Of a stretch of DNA of 64,000 nucleotides, positions 33,813 to 44,451 are shown piece after piece; positions within the stretch are counted from its first letter, which is position 1; each line of letters opens with the position of its first letter. The notes below the pieces were generated by a model. The model saw only the letters and a list, made by a program, of their open reading frames with translations. It searched no databases and was not told the DNA's origin. Origin of the DNA: Vanessa cardui. Lineage: Eukaryota > Arthropoda > Insecta > Lepidoptera > Nymphalidae. Both the position numbers and the translations under genes were made by a program. The stretch spans positions 1,674,001-1,738,000 of the forward strand of contig NC_061126.1 in NCBI RefSeq assembly GCF_905220365.1, in the 5' to 3' direction.

Positions 33813-34430
33813 TACGTCTTACAGACGGTAGAGCTTTGAGTTCCGTCTGTGTAGGTACCACCTACGTAACAAAAATTCTACCGGCAAACAGTATATTACA
33901 ACAATAACAGCCTGTAAATTCCCACAGCTGGGCTAAAGGCCTCATCTCCCTTAGAGAAGAAGGTCTAGAACATATTCCACCACGCTGTTCACATGTGGCA
34001 GAATTTCTATGAAATTTGTCACATGCAGGTTTCCTCACGATGATTTCCTTCACCGCCGAGAACGAGATGAATTATAAAGACGAATTAAGCACATGATTCT
34101 GCGGTGCTTGCCTGGGTTTGAACCCGCAATCATCGGTTAAGATGCGCACGTTCTAACCAGTGGGCTATCTCGACTCTAACAGTAATACTAAGTATTGTTG
34201 TATTCCGGTTAGATGGATGAATGATCCAACTACAGGCACAAGGTACATAGTTGCCAAAATTGGTGAGGCATTGATGTAAGGGATGATTAATATTCCTTAA
34301 AATGTCAGTCTATGGGCGTTGGTAAAATTTCACCATCATTGCCTTGATTGGTATTGAAAGAATGATTAATATTTCGCCAATGTGATGGCCATATTTACCA
34401 CTTTCCATCAGGCGGCCTATATGCCTATTT
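33813..34430 (+). repeat. Family B repeat split by a SINE
   Basis: Head GGTAGAGCTTTGAGTTCCG, then TAGGTACCACC, is interrupted at 33894 and resumes at 34178 with ACAGTAATACTAAGTATTG and TGTATTCCGGTTAGATGG. The 3' part shows a partial internal duplication (two ATTAATATT blocks, then CATCAGGCGGCC). Confidence 0.7.
33894..34177 (-). repeat. Metulj-like SINE with target duplication
   Basis: Full-length copy with tail ACAATAACAGCCTGTAAATT at the left and head CTAACCAGTGGGCTATCTCG at the right. AACAGTA occurs at 33887-33893 and 34178-34184, consistent with a 7-bp target-site duplication inside family B. Confidence 0.85.
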
Positions 34431-34541
34431 TCACAGATACGATAGCTGTTGAAATTCTGCTGATATATTCTGCTTATATTTTGATTCCTCAGGCCCACAA
34501 AGAAAAACGTAGACGTTCTAGAAGTTAAGATTTACAGTCCT

Positions 34542-34764
34542 TCATTCCATACTATAAAACAAAGTCGCTTACCGCCGACAGTCTCTATGTATGTCTAGAT
34601 CTTTAAAATTATGGAACGGATTTTGATGCGTTTTTTTTTTTATAGATAGAGTGATTCAAGGGCCTTTCTCTTTGTATATAATACATGGACAATATCGTAA
34701 AAAAACAAGAAAAAATCTGTAGTATATTCACTATAACCCGTGCGAAGCTGGGGCTGGTCGCTAG
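34542..34764 (+). mobile_element. Non-autonomous Helitron-like element, family C
   Basis: 5' TC (TCATTCCATACTATAAAAC), blocks CGGATTTTGATGCG, TAGAGTGATTCAAG, ATAATACATGGACAAT, and the 3' end CCCGTGCGAAGC...GGTCGCTAG followed by T. About 223 bp, with no coding capacity. Confidence 0.8.
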
Positions 34765-35106
34765 TTTAAAATAAACAAGAAACAAGAAAACACTTCGGTC
34801 ATTAAAAACAAATATGTAACTTACATTACTTATGTTAAAAGTACCTACACAGACATACGACGAATAACTATTGTAATTTCCCTCCAGTTTAATTTGACAT
34901 TGAAAAGCACTTGACAGCGTGCGTCGTTAGTTTTATTTCCGTCGACTGTGGAGCTCTATTAAAGAAACACCTAACGTCAAGATTGTTAATGCGAAATATC
35001 TTCCCTTAAACGTTTCACGTCTAACAAACACAAAATTGCTCTTAACACACGAGTTTAAATACTTTCGATTTATTTAATTGAAATTCTAAGAAATAAATTT
35101 TGTTCA

Positions 35107-35160
35107 TCATCATCATCATTATTTCAGTCAAAGAGCGTCCACTGCTGGACATATTTTTCG
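35107..35160 (-). repeat. RTE-type LINE 3' end, short
   Basis: CATCATCATCATCATTATTT followed by GTCCACTGCTGGACATA is the complement of the usual ending in which a GTCCAGCAGTGGAC block runs into a GATGAT tail. Only about 50 bp remains. Confidence 0.55.
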
Positions 35161-35320
35161 AATGTCATTTCACGGATTTCTATTGAATTTAAAATTACCA
35201 CCGACTTTTAATTTTATATATCGACAGAATTGTCGAGAAAATCAGCAAGACGCTCAGTAGTTGTTTTCCAAATTTATTTTATAATGATTGTCTTTATATG
35301 ATGCAAATGTTATTATTATA

Positions 35321-35552
35321 ATAACAGCCTGTAAATTTCCCACTGGACAAGAGTTGTTGAATTTACATATGGCAGAATTTTGTTGAAATCAGACACATAC
35401 AAGTTTTCTCACAATGTTTTCCTTCATCGCCGAGCTCGAGATGAATTATAAACACAAATTAAGCCCATAAAAATTCAGTGGTACTTGCCTGGGTTTGAAC
35501 CCACATTTGTTGGTTAAGATTTACACCTTATAACCTCTGGGCCATCTCGGCC
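35321..35552 (-). repeat. Metulj-like SINE, internally deleted
   Basis: ATAACAGCCTGTAAATTTCC, then a deletion after CCCACTGG, TGGCAGAATTTTGTTG, TTTTCCTTCATCGCCGAGC, TGCCTGGGTTTGAACC, ACCTCTGGGCCATCTCGG. Confidence 0.85.
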
Positions 35553-36039
35553 GTTTTATGAATATCATTCCATATTTGTAATTATTATAATATCATTTCG
35601 ATTCGTATATCACACATTTCGACTCATATCTTATTCGTCTTTTCTATGACACGTGAGTCGTTATCTTGGCAGAATATTTTGTACTACTTAGCGAAGATTA
35701 AATACAAAAAAAAAAAATATTCATTTATTTAACACCTAAAATTACATTTTTATTTTTATTTACATCACTTTTGAATACAAAAAAAAAATCGTTCTAATTT
35801 TATATATCTTAATCAGTACCTACAGGTATAATAATGTAAAATAGTATTATACGATAATATTTAATTAGATATTAAATATATATTACGTTTAAAAATGCAT
35901 ACCTACTGTTCCTTAAAATTTTATTGATACACTAAAATTCAAAGAAAACTTTTAAAAACAAAACAAAATTAGAAATGTAATAATTTCGAATATTTATGTT
36001 AATAATCGTTTTACAATATATTGTATAGCAAGTCCACTG

Positions 36040-36165
36040 CCGAAGAGAGTAATGTTTTTGAGACCTACATACCTAATTCTTTCGAGTTCCTCTCAGTTCA
36101 CGAACGAATGTTGCCTTTTAAAGATTCAAAAGAGCTTGTAAAAGCACACTTCGACTTTGAGTTCG
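36040..36165 (+). repeat. Family E LINE tail, degraded
   Basis: GATTCAAAAGAGCTTGTAAAAGC followed by a TTGAGTTCG end resembles the family E terminus; upstream it is barely alignable. GAAAAAAACCGACTTC at 36209 is a lone family H end. Confidence 0.4.
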
Positions 36166-36800
36166 TAGGAAGAGTGGTTCTTTGAATTTAGTTAATTTTG
36201 TGAAAGAAAAAAACCGACTTCTATGCAGAGTTTTCATAATGGAAAACTGTTATCATTTACTTAGTTATGTTTAGTGAATAAAAGTGAAGTGATTTAAAAT
36301 ATTTTCAAAGCTTAAAACACTTTAAATATAAATCTACTATACTTTGCACATTTGTCTTTATTGGTTTAGTAGCTCAATATGGAAATAAAAATAGAAAATA
36401 AGCACTCAAAACATACAAATTTGTAATGTTTTTTCCTCAAATTTTTAAATTACAACACGGTTGCATTTTATCTATTGGATAAATTGTATATTATAATCGC
36501 CACTACAAGACGTAGAAATAATAATTTTAGTACGTTTCATTATAGAAGTTGGTGATTTCATAATTAAATAAACATATTACGAGTTTTCGCGCGATGTTTT
36601 CCTTGAGCATGAATGAAGTATAAATAAATATTTAGTTCGTGGAAATTACGGAAATATATATACGTATACTATAAATTCAACTTATTAGATAAATATATAT
36701 TCTCATTGACAGATACATAAATAAATAAACCAAATATAAATAATATTAAACGACCCGAATAATCAGGATCTTCTCAATTTAAATGATAATATTTATTTCA

Positions 36801-36985
36801 CTAGCTAAAACCGCGGTCTTACCCGCGCTAAATTTTTAAAACCCTATCTTCATCCCAATTCTACCACCATATATCTACATTCAATGATTCCCTATAAAAT
36901 CTCCTAGAACCTTTTTCACACTCTTAAGAGATCATTTTCGTGATTAAACTGTTTTATCTAAATCGGTTCAGCGGTTTAATTGTTA
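36801..36985 (-). repeat. Helitron-like element, family G, degraded
   Basis: CTAGCTAAAACCGCGG at the left is the complement of a GC-palindrome plus CTAG end. TCTAAATCGGTTCAGCGG and TTTAATTGTTAATA match the family G interior seen at 42014-42206. Confidence 0.6.
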
Positions 36986-38379
36986 ATATACACTTATTTT
37001 CGTATTTCTATTTTCAGTTGGTTTTTTAATTATTCTTTTTATTTAATTATCCTGTTTAATATGAAATAATTATTAAAAGGGTCTGATGAATTTGGAAGAC
37101 TTCAGAACTATTCAATAAAAGCACGCAAATTAACCTCGATCGCAGCTAAACGTATTATTGTGCTATTTACGACTTTAATTATTGTTGTTATTCGATAATC
37201 AATCGAATGTTATACTTTCAGATTACACTTAAAACATCTCATTTAATTATCATGTTACAGTACTACATGTAAAGCTACCAGTTCCAAATAAAGATTAAAG
37301 CGAGAAGCATAGGCTCATATTCAATACCAATCAATCATAACTCAATAGCGAATGAATTACGATGGTGATAAAGCTGAATTTCGTTTAAACGTTTAAAACA
37401 ATTTATGTGTAATATTGTGTTATCATATGGCCCTATTTTAAATTATGGGAAACACATTATTTTATAACAATACACGAAAATATAATTACTAGACTTTTAC
37501 GATTGCTCAAACTAACACACAAACTTGTCATTTGAATGCGTTTGCTTTTAGTTGGTTTTCCTAAAACCATACGCATAATCGAGAGGCTGCGTCAATATGT
37601 TATTGAATGACGGATTAAATATAAATATTCTTAGTAAACTCTTACATTAAAATGAAGTATTATAAGTACACTTCAGGAAATCTTAAACGGATATGTAATA
37701 TCATAACTGTCAAACATAGAGATTATTTATTACTTACTATTTATTATACTTAACGCACAATACAAAAAAATGTGCAAGAATGCTTCATACCAAATTTATG
37801 TTAAAAAAACAGTGAATGGTGACACCTTTATTAGCGTGAAAAATAAAAATAGACAATACATTGATCTTCCTATCTATACATTTGAAAATATATAAAAATA
37901 TTAAGGAATTTTGAAATAGGATTAAAGCAATAAGATTAATTTTTGAACAAAACATATAACGATTTAGAATCACATAAGCTATAGATAGTAAGTATAGTAT
38001 ATAAGTGGTGTAACCTTATATTACAAAACCAGGGCTCGACTAATTTGTATAAAAATATATTCAGGTCAATAAGATAACTCAGAACAACAAGAGGTGAAAT
38101 GAACCAAAACAAATTGAAAACGAATTTCTCGTTAAAACATTAAATCCTATAAGATTTTATTAACAAATACCACCTACCGCAATTTTTCCTCCTAAATTTC
38201 TGTACCGTTGAAATTAAATACACTCACCTTTTTTTCTTGTTATTGAAGCGCTTCCTTAAAACATATTTGAATACATATCGAACACAGAAAATATAGCTTT
38301 ATATTAAATAATTTAAAGTTTCATTTTTCTCTACAAATCATAAACATTTCACAAAATCGTAACATAGTACGAGTTGCGA
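36986..38379. other. Unique AT-rich DNA
   Basis: No gene or recognised repeat. Confidence 0.45.
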
Positions 38380-38530
38380 CCGGTCGTATTTTCGACAAGG
38401 GGTTGTAACCGCGAACGCGACCACCCCCTCCGATGGTCGTCTATCGACTGACAGGAGCGAAGGTCCACAACACGTTTTTGAACTGCCAAGCTGCAGTGGC
38501 TACAGCGCATGCGCCATGCAACCGGCCTTC
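38380..38530 (-). promoter_or_regulatory. GC-rich island with Inr/DPE-like spacing
   Basis: The clearest GC-rich island in the window that is not a repeat. On the minus strand TCAGT (arthropod initiator, A+1 at 38449) is followed by GGTCG at +28 to +32 (38422-38418), which fits the DPE consensus RGWYV at the exact spacing known from Drosophila. GCGCATGCGC, an NRF-1/Ewg-type palindrome, lies at 38505-38514, about -56 to -65. No TATA box is visible at -30. Downstream on the minus strand I cannot identify a first exon or strong splice donor. Candidate promoter only; it could serve a distant gene or a non-coding RNA. Confidence 0.4.
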
Positions 38531-39050
38531 CTCTTGTAACATCTTAAACAAACCACTTTAAATTTTCGACCAATTAAGCAATTTAAGCCCGTATCGTTTA
38601 TAAAATATGCGTTATATAAACTATGTTAATAACCTTGCGTATGAAAGAGTTTATATTTTAGAAGTGGCATAAAGAAAGCCGAGAGCACATGTCGGCGTTT
38701 TCTTTGAATGGTTGACCCTTGTTAATTGAATTAATCGCTATGAAAAATTCAAAACTGTTTTCTTTTGATGATTTATTTGAAAATCCTACTAACCTATATT
38801 AATTAAATGTGTTAACGAAAATTTACTGTACAAAAACATAAATAAATATTTCAATAATTATGAAACACTAATTGAAACCAAAAATAATTACTGCATCTAA
38901 ATAAAAGCTTTACCTGATTATTTTGCTTGCTTTCTTTTGTTGAATAATTAACTTAAATAGTTCAAAACTGTTTTTTAATTCACCACTAACACGTTATAAT
39001 CATTATTGTATAAATGTAAAGGATTATTCGCATATGTATCCTTATCATTA

Positions 39051-39064
39051 TCATTACATAGTAT
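39051..39064 (+). mobile_element. 5' tip of a Helitron-like element split by family H
   Basis: TCATTACATAGTAT preceded by A is the family C 5' terminus. The rest of the same element follows family H copy 2 at 40776-40987. Confidence 0.65.
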
Positions 39065-39652
39065 ATAAATAAAATTTTAACAAAAAGAAAAACCGACTTC
39101 AAACAAAACAGTATTTTAAAACAAATTAAAATGCACTAAAAAGTAATAAAAATAATTGCATATTTAAGATATTTTTGAGAGTCCTCCTAGGTAAAATGAA
39201 ATGAAAAATATTAGACTACTTAAAAGTCGATTTACGATTATATAACGTAGTTATAGTTATTGTTATATTTGGAGCCGGTGTCAGCCACAGGCACACGCTT
39301 CAACAATCAAAAGGAAGAAGCGATACGAGCCTCTTGATTGACCCAGTATAATATCGTATAAAAGGTAATTTGTAAGAAACATTTCTTAAAGTATTCTCGT
39401 ATTGTTTTTTGATAGGTATGGTATAGGGTTGGCTGACACCGACTCCAAGTATAGCAATAATTATAACTACATTATATAATCGTAAATCGACTTTTAAGTA
39501 GTCTAATATTTTTCATTTCATTTTACCTAGGAGGACTCTCAAAAATATCTTAAATATGCAATTATTTTTATTACTTTTTAGTGCATTTTAATTTGTTTTA
39601 AAATACTGTTTTGTTTGAAGTCGGTTTTTCTTTTTGTTAAAATTTTATTTAT
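39065..39652. repeat. Foldback palindrome inside family H copy 2
   Basis: The outermost ATAAATAAAATTTTAAC and its complement GTTAAAATTTTATTTAT bound long, near-perfect arms (AAACCGACTTCAAACAAAAC mirrored near 39608-39628). The core of about 165 bp is non-palindromic and matches the core at about 13967-14120 in reverse. Confidence 0.9.
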
Positions 39653-40009
39653 TTTTTGATTTTAAGTGAGGCTGATGTAGACTAACATTTTTTTCTTAAT
39701 ATGGATATATTAAGCGTGCCGTTTATATGAATCAGAAACTACTTCAGGAACAATTTCAAAAGAAACTTTCGAATAAAGCAAAAATAGACTTTCGAAAATG
39801 CGGCTTGAATACGTCATGCGGCATAAACTACAAGGTACCACCCTTCAATGAGCTGTAATCGACCTCAGTAAAATAACTTTGCAAAAGAGCTATTCGTATG
39901 CTATGTCATACATCATATGATATCACATCATATACTCAAAATTTAATGAAAGACAGAAAGAAATTCTGCCCCAAATCGCACCCTAACTGTAAGCCGTTTA
40001 GGAGTTCCG

Positions 40010-40261
40010 TCAATACATAGTATAAAACAAAGTCGCTTTCTCTGTCCCTATATCTTTAAAACTACGCAACGGATTTTGATGCGTTTTTTTGTAATAGATA
40101 GTGTAATTCAAGGGGAAGGTTTGTGTATATAATAAATGAACAATGTAGTAAAGAAACACTGACAATTTTAGAAGTTTGCAATGTGATGTCGTAAATAAAC
40201 AAATTCTTTAGTACATTTAGTATCAGTATTGCACCCGTGAGAAGTCGGGGCGGGTCGCTAG
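40010..40261 (+). mobile_element. Helitron-like family C inside family H copy 2
   Basis: TCAATACATAGTATAAAAC to GGGCGGGTCGCTAG followed by T, 252 bp. Same insertion point as 13145-13396, flanked by GGAGTTCC and TTGATTATAAT in both copies. Confidence 0.9.
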
Positions 40262-40775
40262 TTGATTATAATATTCGATTATGACAATTACATGAACATA
40301 ACCACGTTCCGGAAGGTGATTCAAATATCCAAGTAACCCATAAATAAAAGATTCGACCGAGTATTGCTAACGTGCTCCTCAGAATTGTTCCGTTCCCTCC
40401 CGTTCCCTTAATTTGTCATGGATCCTGTGCTCAGAACCTTACCAAACTTTCACCAAACTACCCTTAAAGTATATCCTTTATAATAAAAAAAGAATCATCG
40501 AAATTGGTTAACGTGATTTTGAGTTATTCACCTATTTGTCGCGCATATACATAATGCAAATTTAAGACTTATGTCGTTTTCATACGGATACCATCATCGG
40601 AAAAAAATTTAAAAAAATGGGACCCCACGGGAAGCACTACCTTTCAAACAAAAAAAAAATTATCAAAATCGGTCCACCCAGTAAAAAGTTATGAGGTAAC
40701 AAACATAAAAAAAAAAAAAAAAAAAAAAAATACAGACGAATTGATAACCTCCTCCTTTTTGAAGTCGGTTGAAAA

Positions 40776-40987
40776 TAAAGTTATTTACCGCTGTCTATTC
40801 CCACGTATGCTTAGATCTCTAAAATTACGCAACAGATTTTGATGCTTTATTTCTAATAGATAAAGTGATTCGAGAGGAAGGTTTTTGTGTATAATACATG
40901 GATAGTTTCTATGATGTCGTAAATTAAAAAATCTGTAGTATATTTATTATCAGTATTGCACCCGTGCGAAGCCGGGCAGGTCGCTAG
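40776..40987 (+). mobile_element. Remainder of the Helitron-like element hosting family H
   Basis: Continues from 39064: AAAGTTATTTACCGCTGTC, ACGCAACAGATTTTGATGC, AATACATGGATAG, GCACCCGTGCGAAGCCGGGC, GTCGCTAG followed by T. Family H therefore inserted about 14 bp inside the 5' end of this element. Confidence 0.8.
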
Positions 40988-41124
40988 TATGAAATAATTG
41001 TGAAATGAAGCTCAGATCTTCCTTTTTTTATTTTCTAATAATTGTGTTACTGACCTGGATTTGTGTCCATGATTTTTTATTAAAATTGACGTGATATTAT
41101 TATATTGTAGTTCTGAAAGTTTTA

Positions 41125-41335
41125 TCTATAATATTTATATAATAAAATTAGTGTGTTTGTTTGTAATAATAAAATAATCGTTTTTACTAAATGCATGCAA
41201 AATATATAAACCAAAATATTTTACATACAATTTTTGGCTGTCTATCTGTTAGTTCTCTGGAACGACTTGACCGATTTCGAAGGAACTTTCACCGGCAGAT
41301 AGCTGATGTAAGAAGGAGTAATAAGTGAATAATTT
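41125..41335 (+). mobile_element. Helitron-like family D, 3'-truncated
   Basis: 5' TC after A (TCTATAATATTTATA), then GTGTGTTTGTTTGTAAT, TTTTTACTAAATGCATGC, GACTTGACCGATTTCG, TTTCACCGGCAGATAGCTG. This is the reverse of the 48544-48835 copy. The CTAG end is missing. Confidence 0.65.
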
Positions 41336-41369
41336 ACCATAATGCACTTATTTGGATAAGAATAAATTA

Positions 41370-41586
41370 TATATTCATAAAAGTGTTTATTTACGACATC
41401 ATGTTAGAAATCTATAAAATTATCAGTGTTTCTTTACTACATTTTGAAAATTATACACAAAAACTTTCATCTTGAATCACTTTACTAAAAAAACACATTA
41501 AAATTCGTTGCGCAGTTTTAAAGATCTAAGCGTACTTAGGGACAGACAGACGGCGGGAAGCCGCTTTGTTTTATACTATGTAGTGA
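41370..41586 (-). mobile_element. Helitron-like family C, 3'-truncated
   Basis: The right end TTTATACTATGTAGTGA is the complement of the family 5' terminus. The interior has GTTTATTTACGACATC, TTATCAGTGTTTCTTTACTA and TTTTAAAGATCTAAGC. The GC-rich CTAG end is absent. Confidence 0.75.
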
Positions 41587-42013
41587 AAAACGTTTTAAAC
41601 TAATCTCTGAAGTGCTTTTAAGATAAATGATACAATATAATTAAATATATAAATACTACTATTCAATAATACGCCTCTAAGTATATAATATGTAACTCAA
41701 AAAATACAACAAATACAATCGATTCAATCTCCTGCATTTTATTAAATTCTCACCCTTTTATTCTATAAATCATTATAAACGTGTATCTCACCCTCATGAA
41801 AGAATTTAAGTTATTTGCACGCAATAAATAGCAATGATATTCATCTATCCCCTATTTCTGTCCCCCATTTCATTATCCAATATTAAAACACGGTTTACCG
41901 AGCCACCTTTTGTTCAGAGTAATATTTTTTATACAGTCCTATTTTATATATTAATAAAGAATATGTTATAGTATCTTTTTTTTCCTACGCTTATAAACAT
42001 TTATAATATAGTA

Positions 42014-42206
42014 TTAGTCGCCTGCGGCTTCGCCCGTGTTTAAGGGGTTGGTCGTCATGTGTTAGGCAAAAAAGTAGCCTATGTCCCTTCTTGTAGTTCA
42101 AGTTTGCTTCATACCAAATTTCATCAAATACGTTTCAGCGGTTTGCTCACGAAGAGTGACAAACAGACTGACAGAGGAACTTTTTCATTTACAATATTAG
42201 TATGGA
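42014..42206 (-). mobile_element. Non-autonomous Helitron-like element, family G
   Basis: On the minus strand it starts TCCATACTAATATTG after A, contains a CCGCTGAAACG block and GAAATTTGGTATGAAGC, and ends GGCGACTAA followed by T after a short GC-rich segment. The A/T flanks fit Helitron target choice. 193 bp, non-coding. Confidence 0.75.
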
Positions 42207-42426
42207 TTTTATAAGAGTTTAAACCAATTTGATATTAATATGTTATTCTATATTAACCAGCAATTATAATCTTTGATCAAATATTGTAAAACATTATTTT
42301 GTTAATCTTTATTATTAAGACTAACGAGCTCGTTGTTAATTACTACTAATTAATTATATAAAAATATTTTATTAACACTTCTTTAATCTATCTGAATATA
42401 TATAGTAGATATATATTATTGAAAAA

Positions 42427-43176
42427 CTAGCAACCCGTCCCAGCTTTGCATACGTGCAATACTTATTCTAAATATATAGACAGTACAAACCGCATAACAA
42501 ATATTGTTTTGATCTATCTCGAAGGGTTCAGGCAGTGTTTGCAATGTAAGCGCTGTGTACAGCAACAACAACAACAGCCTGTAAATTCCCACTGCTGGGC
42601 TAAAGGCCTCCTCTCCCTTTGAGGAGAAGGTTTGGAACATATTCCACCACGCTGTTCCAATGTTGGTTGGTGGAATACACTTGTGGCAGAATTTCTATGA
42701 AATTTGTCACATGCAGGTTTGCCTCACGATGTTTTCCTTCACCGCTGAGCACGAGATGAATTATAAAGACAAATTAAGCACATGAATCAGAGGTGCTTGC
42801 CTGGGTTTGAACCTGCAATCATCGGTTAAGATGCACGCGTTCTAACCACTAGGCCATCTCAACTCTCAGCGCTGTGTGTTTAGTTGTAATAGTAGTAGTA
42901 TTTACATCACTATAGTAACCTCAAAAATTATCACTGTTTCTCTATTATTTCGTGCAGGTATTATACATATAAACCTTTCCCTTGAATCTATCTGTTGTGG
43001 TCAAGTTTATACCTGGCTTGTCAAAGAAGAATAAAGTTAGTTGTCAATGACGTGATGTCTTTAATTTACAACACTATCTATTGAAAAAAACCGTATCAAA
43101 ATCTGATGTCTCATTTTAAAGATCTAAGCATACATCGAGACAGACCGTGGTAAGTGATTTTGTTTTATAGTATGTA
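42427..43176 (-). mobile_element. Helitron-like family C carrying a SINE
   Basis: CTAGCAACCCGTCCCAGCTT at the left (3' end, complement) and ATCTAAGCATACATCGAGAC at the right. Between them lie the SINE (42559-42867) and a second insertion or divergent patch near 43006-43070 (GGCTTGTCAAAGAAGAATAA). The 5' terminus is eroded. Confidence 0.7.
42559..42867 (-). repeat. Full-length Metulj-like SINE with 10-bp target duplication
   Basis: Tail ACAACAACAACAGCCTG at the left; head CTAACCACTAGGCCATCTCAA at the right. AGCGCTGTGT at 42549-42558 and 42868-42877 is a perfect 10-bp direct repeat, as expected for LINE-mediated insertion. This is the best-defined SINE boundary in the window. Confidence 0.95.
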
Positions 43177-43689
43177 AAAAATGAGCAAATTTTAAGAAAC
43201 CCGTTTTCTGTTTTATTATTATTAAGAATGAATCAAAACGAAACTAAATAACAAAGCTAACGTAACCTGTTTTAAACATCGATTTAGATAATCGATAAAA
43301 GAATCGTATCTCCGTCCCCCAGCGTAAAACCATTAATAGGTACTATGAGGGGGGCCCTCATAAACTCAGCTCGCTGCCGATTTGCATTTTTTAATTGTAT
43401 TAACTGCTAAACGTTCATGCCGACAGTAGACTTCGAGATTTTTTGCCTTTCAATTCATTTAACTACCCATAACTTAATGTGAATGCTAATTCAAGAATTT
43501 TATTTTCTGAAACTTTATTTCTTTCGATTTAAGCGTCTCGATGGGAATTCGCATTTAATGATTTCGCTTTAGAATTGAGATTTTTGATAGAATGACGTTT
43601 CGAACCCTTGGTTATATAAAACTTGGATACAATCACGTATTTTGGATAGATTTCGATCGTTGATGTATTTATATCTAAAAGAAATAGAA

Positions 43690-43975
43690 ATGACTTAGTG
43701 GTAGAGCTTTGTGCAAGCCTCTCTGGATATGTACCACCCACTCATCAGATATTCTACCGCCAAACAACAGCACTTAATATTGTTGTATTCCGGTTTGAAG
43801 GGTGAGTGCGTCAATGTAACTACAGGCACAGGGTACATACCATTACTTCCCAAAGTTGATAGCGCATTGACGATGTAAGGAATGATTAATATTTCTAACA
43901 GCGCCAATGTCATGGGCGATGGTGACCACTTAACATCAGATAGTCCATACGCTCGTCAGCCTATAGCATAAAAAA
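43690..43975 (+). repeat. Family B repeat, near full length
   Basis: ATGACTTAGTGGTAGAGC, TGTGCAAGCC, ACCACCCACTCATCAG, TTGTATTCCGGTTTGAAGGG, AAGGAATGATTAATATTTC, GGTGACCACTTAACATCAG, then CATACGCTCGTCAGCC and ATAAAAAAG. Small frames on its minus strand are not genes. Confidence 0.85.
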
Positions 43976-44214
43976 GAAAGGAAAGGATTTTTGTAATACC
44001 TTAGTGAAAAACTACGGAAATAATATACATAGGATACAGTGTGAAAAGGATTCGCAATCTATACACATTATGTACAAGATGAACTCAGATATAATAAATT
44101 ATGCGGGTAATTACACCCTTACCAGCAGCAGTAACCTTTGACTCATTTTTTAGAACAGTAGTTACTCTGATTAGTCATAACAACGATTTTTTAAGCAGTG
44201 TTTTTAATTTATTA

Positions 44215-44451
44215 TCACTACATAGTATAAAACAAAGCTTAAATGTTTAAAACTACGCTTCGGATTTTGATGCGATTTCTTTAATAGATAGAGTGATTCG
44301 AGAGAAAGGTTTTTCTATATAATACATGGACAATATAATAAAGAAACACTGATCATTTTAGAGGTTTGTAATGTGATGATGTAAATAAACAAATTCTGTA
44401 GAATATTTAGTATCAGTATTGCACCCGTGCGAAGCCGGGACGGGTCGCCAG
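44215..44451 (+). mobile_element. Complete Helitron-like element, family C (237 bp)
   Basis: A precedes 5' TC (TCACTACATAGTATAAAAC). The 3' end is GCACCCGTGCGAAGCCGGGA, then GGTCGCCAG followed by T; the terminal CTAG has one change. This is the cleanest copy for defining both ends. The internal block after AAACAAAGC is shortened. Confidence 0.85.

Larger units (their letters stand above)
39065..40775 (+). mobile_element. Family H copy 2 (about 1.7 kb), LINE-free
   Basis: Complete reverse-complement counterpart of 7160-7438 plus 12917-14342. Order: foldback (39065-39652), about 350 bp spacer with GTGCCGTTTATATGAATCAG, nested Helitron-like element (40010-40261), a GATCCTGTGCTCAGAACC block, then the segment ending GAAGTCGGTTGAAAA. 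AACCGACTTC (39091) and GAAGTCGGTT (40761-40770) form inverted ends. No protein is encoded. Confidence 0.85.

Noticed and set aside
43529..43913. Minus-strand frames of 70-72 codons
   Set aside because: Antisense reading of a family B repeat.
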